A stretch of DNA of 64,000 nucleotides from Ceriagrion tenellum (GCA_963169105.1 OY720635.1:129437894-129501893), one strand, 5' to 3'. Positions 25,061 to 38,139 are shown, numbered from the stretch's first letter. Made by a program: numbers and translations. The notes: generated by a model not told the origin, from the sequence alone.

Positions 25061-25204
25061 TTAAAAGCAATTACGTCCTTCCCACTACTAGACGTGTATG
25101 AGAAATAGTGCGATAGATAGGAGATAGTGGAGGAGACGAGGTTTTTGGCGAGCCAGCAGATGGAAACTTAAATGGTTCAAGCGACGACCTAAAGACCGTC
25201 CGCT

Positions 25205-25420
25205 CCAATGCTCCTCATTAATTTGTCCAGCTCGATGTTAAGCTCGGTGTTTAGCTCAGAGCTTTAGCGAGTTTCGGACACGGTGAGGGCTGAGTAAAGT
25301 CCTCACCGGCCAAAGCTGAGGTTGAGGGTTCGAGTCCCGCCTAAGTGGATTCATCACCGTCCTGGGAATGGGATTTGGTTCTACCTTTTAAGTATCCATT
25401 GTAAAAAAAGGACTATACAA
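25205..25420 (+). repeat. tRNA-related SINE candidate
   Basis: GGTTCGAGTCC at about 25327 is a perfect B box. Upstream, CGGTGAGG...CCTCACCG forms an eight-pair hairpin at a tRNA-arm-like distance. A TATCCATTGTAAAA-type tail follows. The A box is not clear, so the 5' limit is uncertain. Confidence 0.45.
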
Positions 25421-25524
25421 TACAAACTTCGCAATAATGAAAATGTATTATCGTTGATGTTCCACGGCACGAGTTAAAATTTAAAGTTCCTCGCGCAGGA
25501 CGACCTCAATTTGATACTGCATTA

Positions 25525-25960
25525 ATACATCTACATACTACCATCCGAGTCGCCGCATGGGCGTGTGGCAGGGAGTGTTAGGATACCAGTCGTGTAAAGA
25601 TGTAAGGGATAAAGTTTTGGGAGGAGAATTGGTGACGTAAATTACGGGATTGTAATTAGAGGAGCTCAATATTTATTGTGATCGCAAATTGTGCGCGGAA
25701 AGAACGAGTTTTTGTACCAATCTTTTCGGCAATGTACCTTTCCTATTTGGTCGCTTCTGTCAAACCTAGAGATGCAGTAAGGCGTCATGACAATATTTTT
25801 TTTGCTCTGAAACGCACCAGTTCTGTATTTTTTAAGCTAGCTAAACCTAGCGTGCAGCCTCCTAGTTTCTAGGAGCTTTCGCTTTAATTTCTCCAAAATT
25901 TGTAAAACACTATATGTTCGCTCGTAGCAGTTTAAAACGTAGCGTGCAGCTTTTATTTGT
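25525..25960 (+). repeat. dispersed repeat C, full-length-like copy
   Basis: Begins with a CTACATACTAC...GCCGCATGGGCGTGTGGCAG block and runs through TTTTTGTACC..TCTTTTCGGCAATGTA, a CCTAGAGATG.AGT..GGCGTCATGA block and GCGTGCAGCCTCC..GT. Copies or parts occur at 41578-42017, 59690-59860, 26120-26215 and, reversed, 29180-29365. The 5' block alone occurs at 53838-53878 and reversed at 59364-59424. Small open frames across it (25678-25872 on + and 29179-29367 on -) arise from opposite strands of the same repeat, so they are not evidence for a protein. Confidence 0.75.
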
Positions 25961-26119
25961 ATTTTACTAATTTTTTAGTTAAAAATTATGACCAGGTTCA
26001 CAAATGCTCGCAGCTTATGCGTGGTGTGGTCTGACCAGAGCAAAGAGACATCCCACTCTGACTTTTTCATCCAAGAACCTTCCTTTTATACGCTTTAAAT
26101 ACCTAGTTTCTTTAATGCA

Positions 26120-26215
26120 CGTGTTTTCTGAATTAGTCAAGCAACCTTAGCCTGGCGTGCAGCCTACGAGTCTCTAGGGGCTTCCACCTTAATCGCTCAA
26201 AAAAAGAGCACTCTA
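26120..26215 (+). repeat. dispersed repeat C, partial copy
   Basis: Contains AACCTTAGCCTGGCGTGCAG and the following GAGTCTCTAGGGGCTTCCACC block of repeat C, only about 170 bases after the longer copy. A tail segment at 25990-26060 (TGCTCGCAGC..., GGTCTGACCAGAG) is also present at 43400-43460. Confidence 0.6.
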
Positions 26216-26743
26216 AGTTGCTCTACTGTATCTGAAGATTTTATATTTACTCCACCACCACTAGATGTAGAAATCGTACGATTTCGTGGACGTAATTTTC
26301 CGGGATATACTTAGGGTTGGCTCCATATTGTATTACAAGAGAGATTTTATCCGTGGCCGGACTCACCACTTAATGTTCCCTTCATGGTTGCATTAGCACC
26401 CTTCGATGGACAGTGGCCATCACGTCCTCATTTCTACAAGATCCACACAAGGATCCGCCGTTTGAGGCGCTCTCAAAAAGTATGCGTTGAATGCATAATT
26501 TCACTTGTACTCGGATCGACATTTTGGACCCCGGAAATGCATCACAGGGGTCACGCAACATTTCATATATCTGCTGTTCTGACATATTGATTTTTGAAAG
26601 GTCTAGTGCCGAGAATTAAGCTCTAGTGACTGCATATATTCCAAAATAAAATGGAAATTACACGTCTCAATTTACTACCTCAGTGAACTTTGTAAAACTA
26701 AAATCACATATCAAACTTCTTACGTCAGATGTGGAAAAATATC

Positions 26744-26786
26744 AGGTGTTCATAGCAATATAAAAATATTGCTATAAGATATGAAC
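26744..26786. repeat. short AT-rich inverted repeat
   Basis: ATAGCAATAT and ATATTGCTAT are separated by three A, with outer GTTCAT / ATGAAC arms. It forms a hairpin of 16 pairs with a small bulge. Confidence 0.5.
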
Positions 26787-27420
26787 AGAAATACATATTA
26801 CTCAAGTCAAAAATAACCTTGCTTTAATAGAGCATTCATAGATATATATGGATCCCGAAATATTTAATGTACATTCATAAATTAATAACCCTACAATATG
26901 CAGCTGTGATATAAAATTTTGAAAAATTCTTGAAAATGGCTTTTATCACATAAAAATTGTGGATGCTCTTCCTGATATGTAATTGAATTTTAACTGCTTT
27001 GATTGCGCTGGATAATAAATTTTAATGGTATGCATTGACCATTGATGGTAACTCAATTCAGGTCATGGACCTTGGAGCGCCATATAAAGCTTCCATTATA
27101 GAATATTTTCATTATAGATACGAGGTGTGCACCATGTGGAAGAATATAAATTATTATTAATTAGTTAGAAACTAATGAAAACAGCTCTTTTAATTCAATG
27201 GAGAGATGTTCCCTGGAATGTGGCTATATGAGCAACCCTAACCGATATGTACGGAATCATCAGCATTATTTTGAGGTTAATATTAATTATGTAACGTAGT
27301 AGGATATTGGTACAATACAACTAGTCGTCATAAAGCGCCATATTTAATATCGTAGTAATTACCTCCCAAAAGCTGACATCTTTGGCACGCACGGTAAAAA
27401 TTATCTAGCGGTAAATTTTC

Positions 27421-27975
27421 CGCAATATATACTTGCAGAGAAACTCAAAAGAAAAACAAGAAGGGATAAAATTGTGATCAACGAACAGGTAGACAACATT
27501 AATGAGGTGCGAATGAGGTTCGACCAATCACCTGTTAGCCAGTTATTATTTGATCACTAGACCCAAGAATTCAATTATCAAAGGAAAAAGTTGGTATCAA
27601 AGCTACTGCCATATCATTTATAAGGCATTGCTCTGTTGCCAGAGAAATAATTACCCTCACAAACATCTTTGAAGTGAAGATACGTAACACTATTGATGAG
27701 ATCAGAGATGAAGCATTGTTAAATAAAATTCACAAATTTCGGATTGAGTTTAGCATTTCACTCAAATATCTCGTTCGCAATATATTCTGAAGAAACTCTG
27801 AAGAAAAACGAGGGGGGATAAAATTGTTATCAACGAGCAAGTGGACAACATTAATGAGGAGCAAATGAGGTTCTTCCAATCACATAGCTAATATTCATTT
27901 AGTCACTAGACCCAAGAATTCAATTATCAAAGGAAAAAGTTAGTATAGAAGCTATCGCAATACCGTTTTCGTTCG
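27421..27975 (+). repeat. two-copy tandem duplication, period about 355
   Basis: Units start CGCAATATAT (27421 and 27776) and share AAACTC..AAGAAAAAC, GTGGACAACATTAATGAGG-like and ACCCAAGAATTCAATTATCA blocks. The second unit is truncated after about 200 bases. No shared frame. Confidence 0.8.
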
Positions 27976-28169
27976 GACCGTCCATAGCGTCGTCATTTCG
28001 CTCGACACAGATGGAACACTGGAATGCAGAGTGTAACCTCTGACAAACCTTCCATTTTACTTGCCGACGGAACAAAACTCGGGTGATACTTGCACTCATT
28101 ATGAGTTAAATACTGTAATGAAACTTGTCATCGGTACCATTGACAATGGTTAAAGTTGTCCAAACACTG

Positions 28170-28625
28170 GTTGATTAAGATGATCCGAGCGAGATAGTTC
28201 CCTAGTCATAATAGAGACCATATTCGAATTATACGTTTTAATTTCACCAGTTGTAAGACACATCAATTAAATATTGCATTATTAATGGTGCAATAATATA
28301 GTTATATATGACAGAAATTTTAATTATTTAAATGAAAATATCTAAAAAAGTCTTTAACTTGACTCTGTTGACGCTGTTAGTTTTTTTACGACATCTAAGT
28401 GTTAGAAATTCCTCATTTTGTAAATAATGTCTCTCTTGAGTGCATACATGTACCATTTCCCATGTAAAAGGGCTGGTATATTTTGGATAATATCTCCGAA
28501 AGTAATGTGGTAAGGAGTCGAATTTTTTGTGTCGTTAGAAGGGTGGGACATTTTTCTTTAAAATGAAACCAAATTCATTGATTCCTAGGTAAAATGATAT
28601 TTCGCTCAAACTACCTTTAACTCTT
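28170..28625 (+). repeat. dispersed repeat A, copy 3
   Basis: Same orientation as 9480-9999: GAGCGAGATAGTTCCCTAGTC, then ATTATTAATGGTGCAATA, then GTCTTTAACTTGACTC, then the distal TAGAAGGGTGGGACATTTTT block and AACTACCTTTAA. Confidence 0.7.
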
Positions 28626-29179
28626 TAGCAAAGAGCAAACACATTACTAACCAATAAGTCTTATAGAAGAAGAATTTTAGTCAAAAAGTAGTATGAAATT
28701 CTTTTCACTACTCTATCATTAAACCAAGGCCGAAAGGAGATGATGACATTCAAGAGAGAACTTGGATAGTGTAGTCAACTGATATTTTCACGGAATCCCT
28801 GAAAAAGAAACCTCATTCCCTTCCCCCACCTATTGAAATTGTCTTAGACTTACTGCACGAATTCATACAACTGTTCGATTCACCACATTGGTATGTTTAC
28901 GCCAATCTCTCGTTAGTTGAAAATCAGTCTAAGTTCACCAAGGGCTGTTCTTACATATATTCCTACGGATGTTTTACAAAGACTATTCTCCAGCCAAGAA
29001 CAGGAATAACCACATCAACAACTTGAAAAAAAAAGTATTCTTTTAGATTAAACATATATTCCTATAGGTGGTCACGGTGTCTTGACCATAGCGCAAATAG
29101 CTAATGAATTGTAAAGCTACAGTCTGAGTTAAAGATGTCCAGCGTACGTTGGGCAAAAGCAAGAGTGTAAAACCCAACT

Positions 29180-29365
29180 TACAAATGCTTGAGTAATTCA
29201 GAACTAGTGTGTTTCAGAGCGACACAGAGAATATTATCATGATGCCTCACTGCATCTCTACGTCTGATAGAAGCGATACAATAAGAGAGATACATTTCCG
29301 AACAGACAGGTGTAAAAAATTCGTTCTTTCCGTGGGAAAATGGCCCAGGGGGGATGAATATTTTC
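29180..29365 (-). repeat. dispersed repeat C, partial reverse copy
   Basis: Reverse complement of the central part of repeat C (GAGAATATTATCATGATGCC and the block through ACATTTCCGAACAGACAGG). The 62-codon - strand frame here belongs to the repeat. Confidence 0.65.
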
Positions 29366-30589
29366 ATTTGTCACGTATCTGTTTGCCTCAATTAACATCC
29401 GACACCATTCTATAAAATTCCAAATCCAATCTCCTCCATGGGGTTTAATCAGCCTCCTTAGATGATCCTTACCACTTACGTCTCTGAGTGACAAAATTGA
29501 ACGTCAGTACATTTTGGTAACACGAACTAAATTATTAGGGAATTTATTAATTAATTATAAATGAGCGCAAAGTTAATGGAAGTTTCATCGTTGATCACGG
29601 TGATTCATTGGGGGATAGGTATGAGGGATAGGTAACAAGAACCTCAATATGAGCGAGTGAAGACTTGCGAATGTGAACAAGGGTGAGCAGGAAAAGGTAG
29701 AGAGGTAAGATGAGTACGACCATTCCATGCCTTTTAACGGAATTAAACGCAGAGAAAATGGAAGGATAAGACTCGCAGAGAGCCCGAGTTAGTAAATGGA
29801 GTGCGCGCTGAGGGGATTCAGCCTCGTGGATGCGGATGGCTAAGCTCTACCTAGCCGGGTGGGAAAGAAATCTAACTCGCATCGCACACGTTTTATAGAG
29901 TGAAAGAGACAGGTGCACGTTATGATCAACGACCAAAATAGAGCGCACGTCACGAGTAGCCCACGACCTATTAATGCTAAATCCTGCATAAAAGTAGGAC
30001 AGCCAGTGACATGACCTCATATTATGGCGGTAGGAAATCGTTAGGAGTGATTGTCATCTGAATGACTGAGAGGTGCTTTTAGAGATGAGAAAACTGACGA
30101 CTGAACCACGCATCGGAGACTTGAATAATAAATTGTTAAAAGGAATTACATTATTCAGGAACCACTCTTTTCAGTAAGAAGTAGTGCTCAGATTTTACTG
30201 TTTTTTCTGTGACTGAGGGACAAGAACAAGATGAAAAGAGAGAAACTACATCCATATAAAGAAAAAGACAAACGAAGAATGTTGGTGGAGGAGGAGTTCA
30301 TGGCTGGGAAATGACGTTAAATTAGGGAAAGGAATTATCAAGTAAGCACGTTAGGTGTGGTTAGGGAGTACTAAGTGGTAGTTGAAAGATGACACGGATG
30401 GAACAAGAGATTAGCTAAGACCTGAAGTATAGGCTATAGGTGGTATAACCCATATGAAACAATACAAGGTAAAAAATGCAAGGGTAAACCTCCTGTGTAG
30501 CTCTCAATAGTAATGAGTCATGACGTAATTCTACAGCACAGTAGAAAATGTTCATAGCCTCCTTTAACAAGGAAACCATTCCTTAGTCC
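29366..30589. other. non-coding, no gene recognised
   Basis: A purine-rich stretch with no motif or frame of interest. Confidence 0.4.
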
Positions 30590-30980
30590 TTTCGCAGTGT
30601 ATCTGGTTTTCAACCAGTTTTCGCAAAAATGTCATTTTACGATGGAAAAACGAGAGTCGATTCTTTCATTTAATTCGCATTTTCAATGAAGCTGACTTTA
30701 TTGGCAATTTTATAGTTTTTAATCATTTTTAATAGTACGCAAATTATTTACTTTTTATACATTTCTTAAAACGTCTATGAGAACCACCATCGCATTCGAA
30801 TTCAATAGTGTTGCATCGGAGATTTCAGTCAGCCGTCGAGGTTAAAGAGTATATTTTTTTTTGGGCATGAACAAAAGTCGATTATTTCGGCTGAGCCCTA
30901 ATAGTTGTGGATTAATTCCCGTTGATTACTGATGTTAAAGGGTTAAGAGAACGAGCTACTAAATACAAGTATTTTCTACG
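30590..30980. repeat. dispersed repeat B, copy 2
   Basis: Matches 16008-16330 from CAGTGTATCTGGTTTTCAA through AAAGTCGATTATTTCGGC and TTAAGAG. It carries extra AT-rich sequence in the middle. Confidence 0.65.
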
Positions 30981-32419
30981 CAACGCCAACAAAAATCAGA
31001 TGAATAATCATCAACTCACCTAACATGAAAATCAACGTCTCATTAATCCGCACTGAAAAAAATGACAGAATCAAACTTCATTTTTTAGGAACTACCTAAC
31101 ATTTTCACAAGAAATAGATAAAACTTCCTACCTTTATCAGGAAAATCTTCTGGTTCAGTGGAGTCCAGGCAGCTCCATTTCATACACACATCTCGATGTT
31201 TTCAGAAATCCTAGTTTGAGATTTTTCTGTCCAGTAATTTGCTTTGGTTACGCCAGAAATTCTGCCCGGCCTAAAAAAGAACAAAAAAATACATTTTATG
31301 AGACTTATTGACTGTCAACTCCCATCTTAACTCAATTATTCTTCTCAACTCAGCATAAGAACTCCCATCAGTACGTTTGCATTTATCACTCAAGAGGAAA
31401 ATAATTATTTCTCTAACTATATATGGGTCATTCCACCTCAATTCAACGAACAATTGTCCCTTATGGTATCGGATTTTACTCAAACTAGGTGTATGAGTTG
31501 CATGTGACCTCAAGCAAAGTTATCCGAATCCGTTCTGAGAAAAAATGTTTTCCATGGTTTGTGGGTATTTAAATTTTTTCACATTTTTTTTAAATGCGTG
31601 CCCTGAATCATTACTTGACCTATATGTCGGCATCTATTTATTGTAAAACAACTAAACGTATCTCATTTAAAAGCGTATTTCTTTTCAAAGATGGTGATAC
31701 CATTTAAAATTGATTTAATTGAATTTTCTATTCTGTTAAATTTTAATGTTTAAAACATTGTTAATTAATTTTCCTCATATACTCCGTCTCAGGATAGGTC
31801 AAAACTGTTGTTTTCATATTCCATACGTAGCGAACTAACTTTTTTAAAAAAATTCTATGGCACTTCATAATCACGCCTTAATATTTTTTACATTCATTTT
31901 TCTCACGCTCGCTTCCGCAGGCGCAGCCCTGAAGCCAGCATGTAGCAGACGTGTAATACGTAAGTAAGCGTACACGGATAGCTCCAGCGAATTAAGCATT
32001 TCAAACAATATCATGAACAACTCTTAGTTTAAAATTGTATATTTATTGCTAAATTACTGCTAATACTCATTTAACGTGTATTAAACCTAGGGCTCTACTG
32101 AGAGATTTGATTATGTTTAACTTATTTTTATTTATTAAATTGTAATCCATACGATAGTGCCCTTAAATATACTAAAATGTGTCCCTAGATAAACATAAAG
32201 CATTGAAATATTTATTTATCCAAATATTTTAGTAAGATATCCACGAAGAAAGAAGAATTTTCTTTTAGTTTTTAAAGATGTCGACTTAATAATAGTATGA
32301 AGATACATGTTTTTCAACACGTGAAATCTCGCTCTATATTTCGTTAAAAACCTTTAAAGTGAAGATAAAAACCTTTCCATCATCTTAATAAGTCAAGAAG
32401 TTCTCACCATGGAGGTGAT
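30981..32419. other. non-coding; one possible element end
   Basis: No gene is recognised. GGGTCATTCCACCTCAATTC at 31426 resembles a phrase I associate with abundant insect repeats, but no second copy lies in the window and I cannot name a family. The rest is AT-rich. Confidence 0.35.
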
Positions 32420-32760
32420 CCCTAACTTAGTTCAGAATTGAAAAAAGTTCATGGCCTTGAGTCAATTGAAATAGGAAATTTTATATTGGGGTTTGGAAAA
32501 TTACGTAGAATATTACAGAAACAAAATTCCCAGGGTTCAAGCGATATAGTGAAAGCAATTCAGGTACTAAAATTGTGTGAACCATCATTTTCATTAAAGT
32601 GCCTGGAAGCCATTTGGACCCCCTGTGCAAATGCGGAGAGATTTCTTTCCTCATATAACATAGTGCTAACAAATAGGAGAACAAATCTAAAAGAAGAAAA
32701 TTTGGCCAAACTGACGACTTTTTCATTTGAAAATATGGACATTTAACTCTAATTTGTATC
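32420..32760 (+). mobile_element. hAT transposase C-terminal remnant
   Basis: A 102-codon open frame (32438-32746) ends with CANAERFLSSYNIVLTNRRT, then NLKEENLAKLTTF and a few more residues. This matches the C-terminal dimerisation region of hAT-superfamily transposases, where 'N.ER.FS.Y..VL...R..L..E.L' is the conserved core. The N-terminal zinc finger and the catalytic residues are absent, and the sequence before 32438 is AT-rich without matching protein, so this is a fragment. A domesticated hAT-tail protein of the CGGBP type is less likely given its isolation. Confidence 0.65.
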
Positions 32761-32933
32761 TTTATTAAGTTGATTATGTGAAATGTACAAAAATATAAAA
32801 TGTGAATTCAGTATTTTATCAATTTTTTAAATTTTCCCTAATCATTGGCATCTTATCAAGAACTCATTACCGACACGTGGGCCTACTAGAAGAAGGGCAC
32901 TTAATTAACACAAAGTATTTTGTCGTGAAAATA

Positions 32934-33030
32934 ACACCGATTTCAGGGTAAAATAGCACCACTTTTGCAAAAAATAACACCACTTTTGCAAAAAATAACA
33001 CCACTTCTGGCTAAAAAATAACCCCACCGT
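32934..33030 (+). repeat. minisatellite, about 22-bp unit, four copies
   Basis: Units of the form AAAATAACACCACTTTTGC recur with small changes, preceded by a partial AAATAACACCGATTT unit. The two central units are nearly identical, pointing to recent slippage. Confidence 0.85.
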
Positions 33031-33565
33031 TTACAGGTCTCTATCCATATCTTTTCATATAGGTTTCACTCAACGCTGAAAAAGGCCGTTTCAAGGAATG
33101 CGTAAATGTGTGTGCAGGAAGAGACAGTTCTGAAATAGCTAACAATAATAAATTACACCAATTTCTTCGCGTTACTCACCATCACTATAACCTCATTTGA
33201 GAAGAATTAGGTATCCTGGAATAATCTTGCATAGTGATCAAGAATGATCTAAAATATGATAGGACTTGTACAGTTTTGCATATTTTCAAAGGTATTATCC
33301 ACCTATGAAGAGAACCGAGTTAGATTCAGGATGATGATTCCACTATGGCCTTAGGTGAGAAGACAGTAAGAAGTTAACACTAGAAAGGAAGTAAAAACTT
33401 CATATTCAAGAAGAAACGACTGTGACAAAATTATTTTTTAGCCAGTCCTGTGGGTCCGCTTTCAAGCTAGAGAGAGAGCTCGCATGGTAAAGTCATCTAA
33501 AAAACTTAACCGAAAAAACAACTAACTTTTAGTCCCACACAACTAGCTGGCAACTAAATGCTTAA

Positions 33566-33640
33566 TCCTCCAGAAGAGAGATCCCTAAACCGTGGGTCGT
33601 GACCCAAAAGAGACTTGCGGAGCAATGTGGGGGAACGCAA
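33566..33640 (+). repeat. hAT-like element end (candidate)
   Basis: GATCCCTAAACCGTGGGTCG followed by TGACCC resembles the terminal and subterminal phrase of many non-autonomous hAT elements (a CCAAACCGTGGGTCGCGACCC type). The matching opposite end was not found, and orientation suggests it does not bound the transposase remnant at 32420-32760. Confidence 0.35.
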
Positions 33641-35199
33641 AAAAAATTGCTTTTTAGGCTCTGTTGGTCATGTAAAAGTTTTTCTGGTGAAATGGGGTCG
33701 GGAATTCGGGAAGTATGCCCGCATCTTGATAGAAATGCTAGAAAGTACTTGAGGAAAGCAAACGAGCGAGTGGAATAACGAAACAGCGGGAAGGAGAGGA
33801 ATACGCAAATTAGCCGAGAACGAAATGAACGCGTTATATGCGCTAAATTTTGCGTTGCTCACAACGTCAGAGCAAAGAAGTGAAGGAGTACAAGCGGCCA
33901 ATCACGAATCAATGCCATCATTATCACTCTCAGCTAAAGAATTACCAGCCTCCATGTTAAACAAGCCTGACTCAAGCTGGAAAAGCTCAAGAGCTACGTA
34001 CGTTTATATTCTTCATGCTCCACTTTCCAATAAGCATGAGTCATGCACCCTGATGAACACTTTTCTCCTCCATGAAAAATACAACTTACGTGCAAAAAAT
34101 TCCCAGGACTAAAGGAGGAGATTGTAAAGAATGTTAGATGATTTGCGTTGCTAAGGTTGGATTGGAAGGTTCGCAAGGAAAAAAATGTCTGGAAAATATT
34201 GAAAGGGTAAAGAAGAACCCACATTTGGAATTGAAAACTGTCAAATGTTTAAAGCTTTACGCGCCATCCAACTGATGGAGGCCTGCTCTTGGAGAGCCAA
34301 TTTTGATGTTGTTTTTACTCTGGCCTTGATCAAGATCATAACTAAAGGATAAAATATAAATTTACAAAAACATACAGCATCAAAAAAATAATTATAAAAA
34401 TGAGATGACATATTATATTTTATATGAGAACATTTTTCCATTTTAAGAAAGTTCATCAATAGAGAAGCGATAATATCAGGACTGCTCTCTGGAGTTGAAT
34501 TTCAAATATTTATTTACAACACATCTGTTTTTTAAAACAATAATTAAGAAAACAGAGTAGGTTTTCTTTATCTGTACATGAGTAATCAAAAAATACGTAA
34601 TCCAATCTCAAAGGATGCTCTACTACTTCTTTAATAATTCACTGATGAGCTACAATGCAAATGAGCACTTTAATGAATTGCTAACATTTTTAAAATAATT
34701 TCATGTTTCTGATAGTAAAATAAACATCCCAGTCGTTCTCGGTGTTCTTAATCGCTCAAACGGTGAGAACGTAGTCAAAAATTTCTCTTCGGGACTTCTG
34801 GTTATCTACGCATTAACCAGTTTAGTTTAGCCAGTACTCCTGAGCTTAAGCTGTGATTTGGTTCTCTTTTCCAGGTATTCTCTCAATACACAACTCTGAA
34901 AACCTTTCAATTATTGATTCAATCAAGTTGTTACCTCACAACTTAAAAATGTTAAACAAAACTTGAGGCCCCTTCCATCGAATTGGAACCTATTACATCT
35001 CTACAGTATTTGTAATTCCTGCGAAAGTTGCCTTCCTGTCAAACATATCTAAAGACGTACATTCTTCTTATTATGTTTTCTTACATTCTCGGCCCGTTGG
35101 GACTTCAACTTCCTCTGTAGTCTTACAAAACTAGGGCTTTTAGTATATAGCAGTAACATTTATGAGGAGAGGAATCCAAGAATTAAGGTCTATTATGCC
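33641..35199. other. non-coding, no gene recognised
   Basis: An open frame at 33825-34112 has unremarkable content. No repeat partners were noticed. Confidence 0.4.
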
Positions 35200-35790
35200 C
35201 GTTGGAAGCTAGGACTTTAAGTAACTTGGGTCGTACATCACAGAAAGCGGAGATATCGATAGAGAGATTAATCATAGGGCTCAATGAGGATGGATGAGCT
35301 GGAGAAAGGCAACTGGGTTGATATGCAAACCAGGGTGTTATGCTAAGCGGATCGGTAGGAGTACAAAGGGAAGGGAATTTAAATCAGTTGTTAGACCAGC
35401 CTTGATCTATGGCTGTGAGACATGTCCAATAAATTGGACGTAGTAGAAATGAGAATGTTGCCATGGACTATGGGAAAGACAAGGAGATACAGGATAAGGA
35501 AAGGGTGGTTTAGAGAGCAGGGTGGAGTAGTTGAGGCTTCGAAAAAAGATTATACAAGAGCAAAGATAACACTAGCAGTGGGCATGTGATGATAATGGAA
35601 GAGAGGCATGTCTTGAGGGAAATGATGGACCTGCAGGTGAACGGCAAGCAACCCAGAGGAAGACCTATGAAGAAATTGATGGATTGCATTATGGAAGACC
35701 TAAGGGAAAAAGAGTTAACACCCGAGGACACGTCGGACCGGACAGAATGGAGGAGGACAGTGAGGAACAGCGACCTCTAGTATCTAGGGA
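35200..35790 (+). mobile_element. RTE-like non-LTR retrotransposon, 3' part of polymerase, broken
   Basis: In order on the + strand: LGSYITESGDIDREINHRAQ, stop, GWMSWRKATGLIC, then REFKSVVRPALIYGCETCPI, stop, and in a third segment HVLREMMDLQVNGKQPRGRP followed by MKKLMDCIMEDLREKEL and EWRRTVRNSDL. These are the conserved blocks after the catalytic domain of RTE-type reverse transcriptases: the 'YLGS' block, 'RP..LYG.E.W', and the 'GRP...W..DL..' tail followed by 'DR..WRR..R'. At least two in-frame stops and two frame shifts make it inactive. The catalytic YADD region is not present. Confidence 0.85.
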
Positions 35791-37201
35791 TGAAGCTGTA
35801 GAGGACGAAGACACCGTTGGAAGCTAGATTAAGGATAATTTGGAGAACAAAGAGTGGAGCTTTTCCACCAACCAAACAATTTAGACTCAACACCCTTGAC
35901 CATCACCACTGGAGGTAAGACTCGTGACCTAATGATAGGAGTTTCGACGTCATCGCATGCTGCGTTGCGGTGCACCTTAAACCGCTAAGCAGAGGCGTGG
36001 CCCGACATGCGCACTGGTACCTTGCTATGCACTTGTTTCGGCCACCAATATTTCTCCTCAATGGCAAAATATATGATGGGAGTTAATAAAAATTCCGGTG
36101 TGAAAACAGTAAGGGTAAGCTTCGATGGAATGAAATCCCCATTTCTCTAATGGAGTTTCTTGGAACCCTTTCGGCACGGCTTAATTAGCTCGCTCGTTGA
36201 TTGGAGTGAAATTTATGTTCACTTATCAAAATTAATATTTTGGCAAGTGAAACATTCCTCTTGTCCAATTTCTGAGAAAAGAAGATTCACCATAGTTGAG
36301 AATAGCCCGGCGTTGACATAAGCCTCACGTTTATCAGATGCTCTAAGAGTCCCACAATTCAACGACTCCCTAAAAGAACGGAGTAACCTTGGAGGAAAAC
36401 CCATGTGAGGTTATAATCGACATCTCGCAAGTTTTGCACAACAAAATATATAAATATATATAAATCATCAATAATTTAATATTTTATGAGTACATACGTA
36501 ATTAATAATCGTAATGTATTTTAAAGACATCCTCTACATTTCCTTTATTTAAAAGCAACGCATGTGTATGAGAGAGTGAAATTACATAATTTATGTCATG
36601 CTAACACTGGTTTAATAGTAACAATCCCGACTGGATTCAATACACAAGAGATAGTACAATTCTCTTTTTATTGTGACACAAAGTGTCGAAACTGGCTGGG
36701 GCATTTTACCAATAAACTAGAGAGAAAATAACAGTTTATATAATTACGCTCTTCAGTAAGATCTCTAAATTCCGAAAAAACTATGCAACTATGATGATAA
36801 ACTCATCTACATTTTTCAGTGTTTACCCCAAGGTTTAGAGTTTAGGTTAATGTAGAATATTTCTGGCCCTATGCTTACATTTATCTGGTAAAATTCTGGT
36901 CCTATACTTACACACAACTCTAGCAAGTGGCGAGGTTAGGTTTGGATGTGTCAATAACACTTTTGCGTAAGATGTATGAGATGATTCATACAAAATTTTC
37001 CCGAACTATCACTCCTTAGGAAGTCAGATTACTTTATACATAAATTGGTTTCAGTGGAAGTAAAGCCAAGACCTGTGTGAAGAAAAAAAGGCTGAGAATG
37101 TTCAAAACATTTCTTTTTTGATATCATTTAAATAATTCTCTTTTGGATTTCATGATGCAAATGACAAAAACGTTGAAAAAGAAAGCCACTAAAATCGAAA
37201 A
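35791..37201. other. non-coding; short tandem repeat
   Basis: No gene is recognised. A two-copy repeat with a period of about 33 (TTCTGG.CCTAT.CTTACA) lies at 36861-36912. Confidence 0.45.
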
Positions 37202-37640
37202 ATGCTGAGCTTGACACGGAGCAAAATAACGAGAGACTTAATGCGCGAGGAAAATCGACGGAGAGGTCGAGATCGGGAGACCAACAGGTGAGTGGACACG
37301 AATCCCATAAATTTTGAACTGAAAACAGACAACGTGTGCAGGATACCGCTTCCCTCGTCAAAGTAGAGGGGGCATACCCTTTTGAAAGGAGGGAAGAGGG
37401 GGGAGTGAGAGCCTTGACTGGAGGGTATTTGAATGGCGAAGGGTCCCCGCGCGGAGGGATTCCATGGATACCGGCGAGCCGGATCTTCGGGAGGATTAGT
37501 CATGAGGGCGCTCGGAGTGATGGAGCCACGGCTAAGCTCGACGGGTCTTCGTCACTGAGCGACCCCCGAGTCAGCAGAGTTTGGTTCACGTGTTTTGAGC
37601 TTGGGTTATCGGCCGTTGTTTCCGTCTAAAGCCACGCAGC
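37202..37640 (+). promoter_or_regulatory. CpG-rich patch, possible 5' exon and promoter region
   Basis: An ATG in good context (AAAA before it, 37202) opens 28 codons up to a consensus donor CAG|GTGAGT (37287/37288). A GC-rich, CpG-containing stretch continues to 37640. The peptide (MLSLTRSKITRDLM and following) is not recognised, and promoters normally precede rather than follow a first exon. This is only a hint. Confidence 0.18.
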
Positions 37641-38139
37641 CCTCAAGAGAACGGACGAGATGTGTATATATTTTTAATACACGTTAGATCTCGAACTAAA
37701 TCTCCGGTCGTGGACTGTGAAATGGAAAAAAAAGACAAAGCCGTCGTTTTGAAATATCTCACGTGTTATTTTTTACGCTGATCTCGGATTACTACCATGA
37801 CGCCGCTGGGTAAGGCAGGAATTTAACCTGTATAACGCATTGAAATTCAGGTAAAGAATACTCTTCGCTAAAAGTAAATTAAGAAACCGATTTTTATTCT
37901 CCGAGCGGCACCAAACCAATGACTGACACATGTTCCTCTACATTCGCATAGTCTCTCGGTGGCAGTTTAGGATTCATAGGCTCTCTTGTAATAGCAATGG
38001 TCTCTTTTGCATTATTTTCAGAGTTAATCACGAAATGGACGAATTTTCCCCGTATTAAGATCATATTTTGAGACAAGTTTCACAGGAATTAATTTCCTAC
38101 GCCATTATGAAGCATCACCGAAGCATATATGTAATACGA

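Noticed and set aside
25678..29367. Similar small proteins from 25678-25872 (+) and 29179-29367 (-)
   Set aside because: Both are translations of dispersed repeat C, and longer copies do not keep the frame.
32934..33030. CRISPR-like array
   Set aside because: Units are contiguous, without unique spacers, in eukaryotic DNA; this is a minisatellite.
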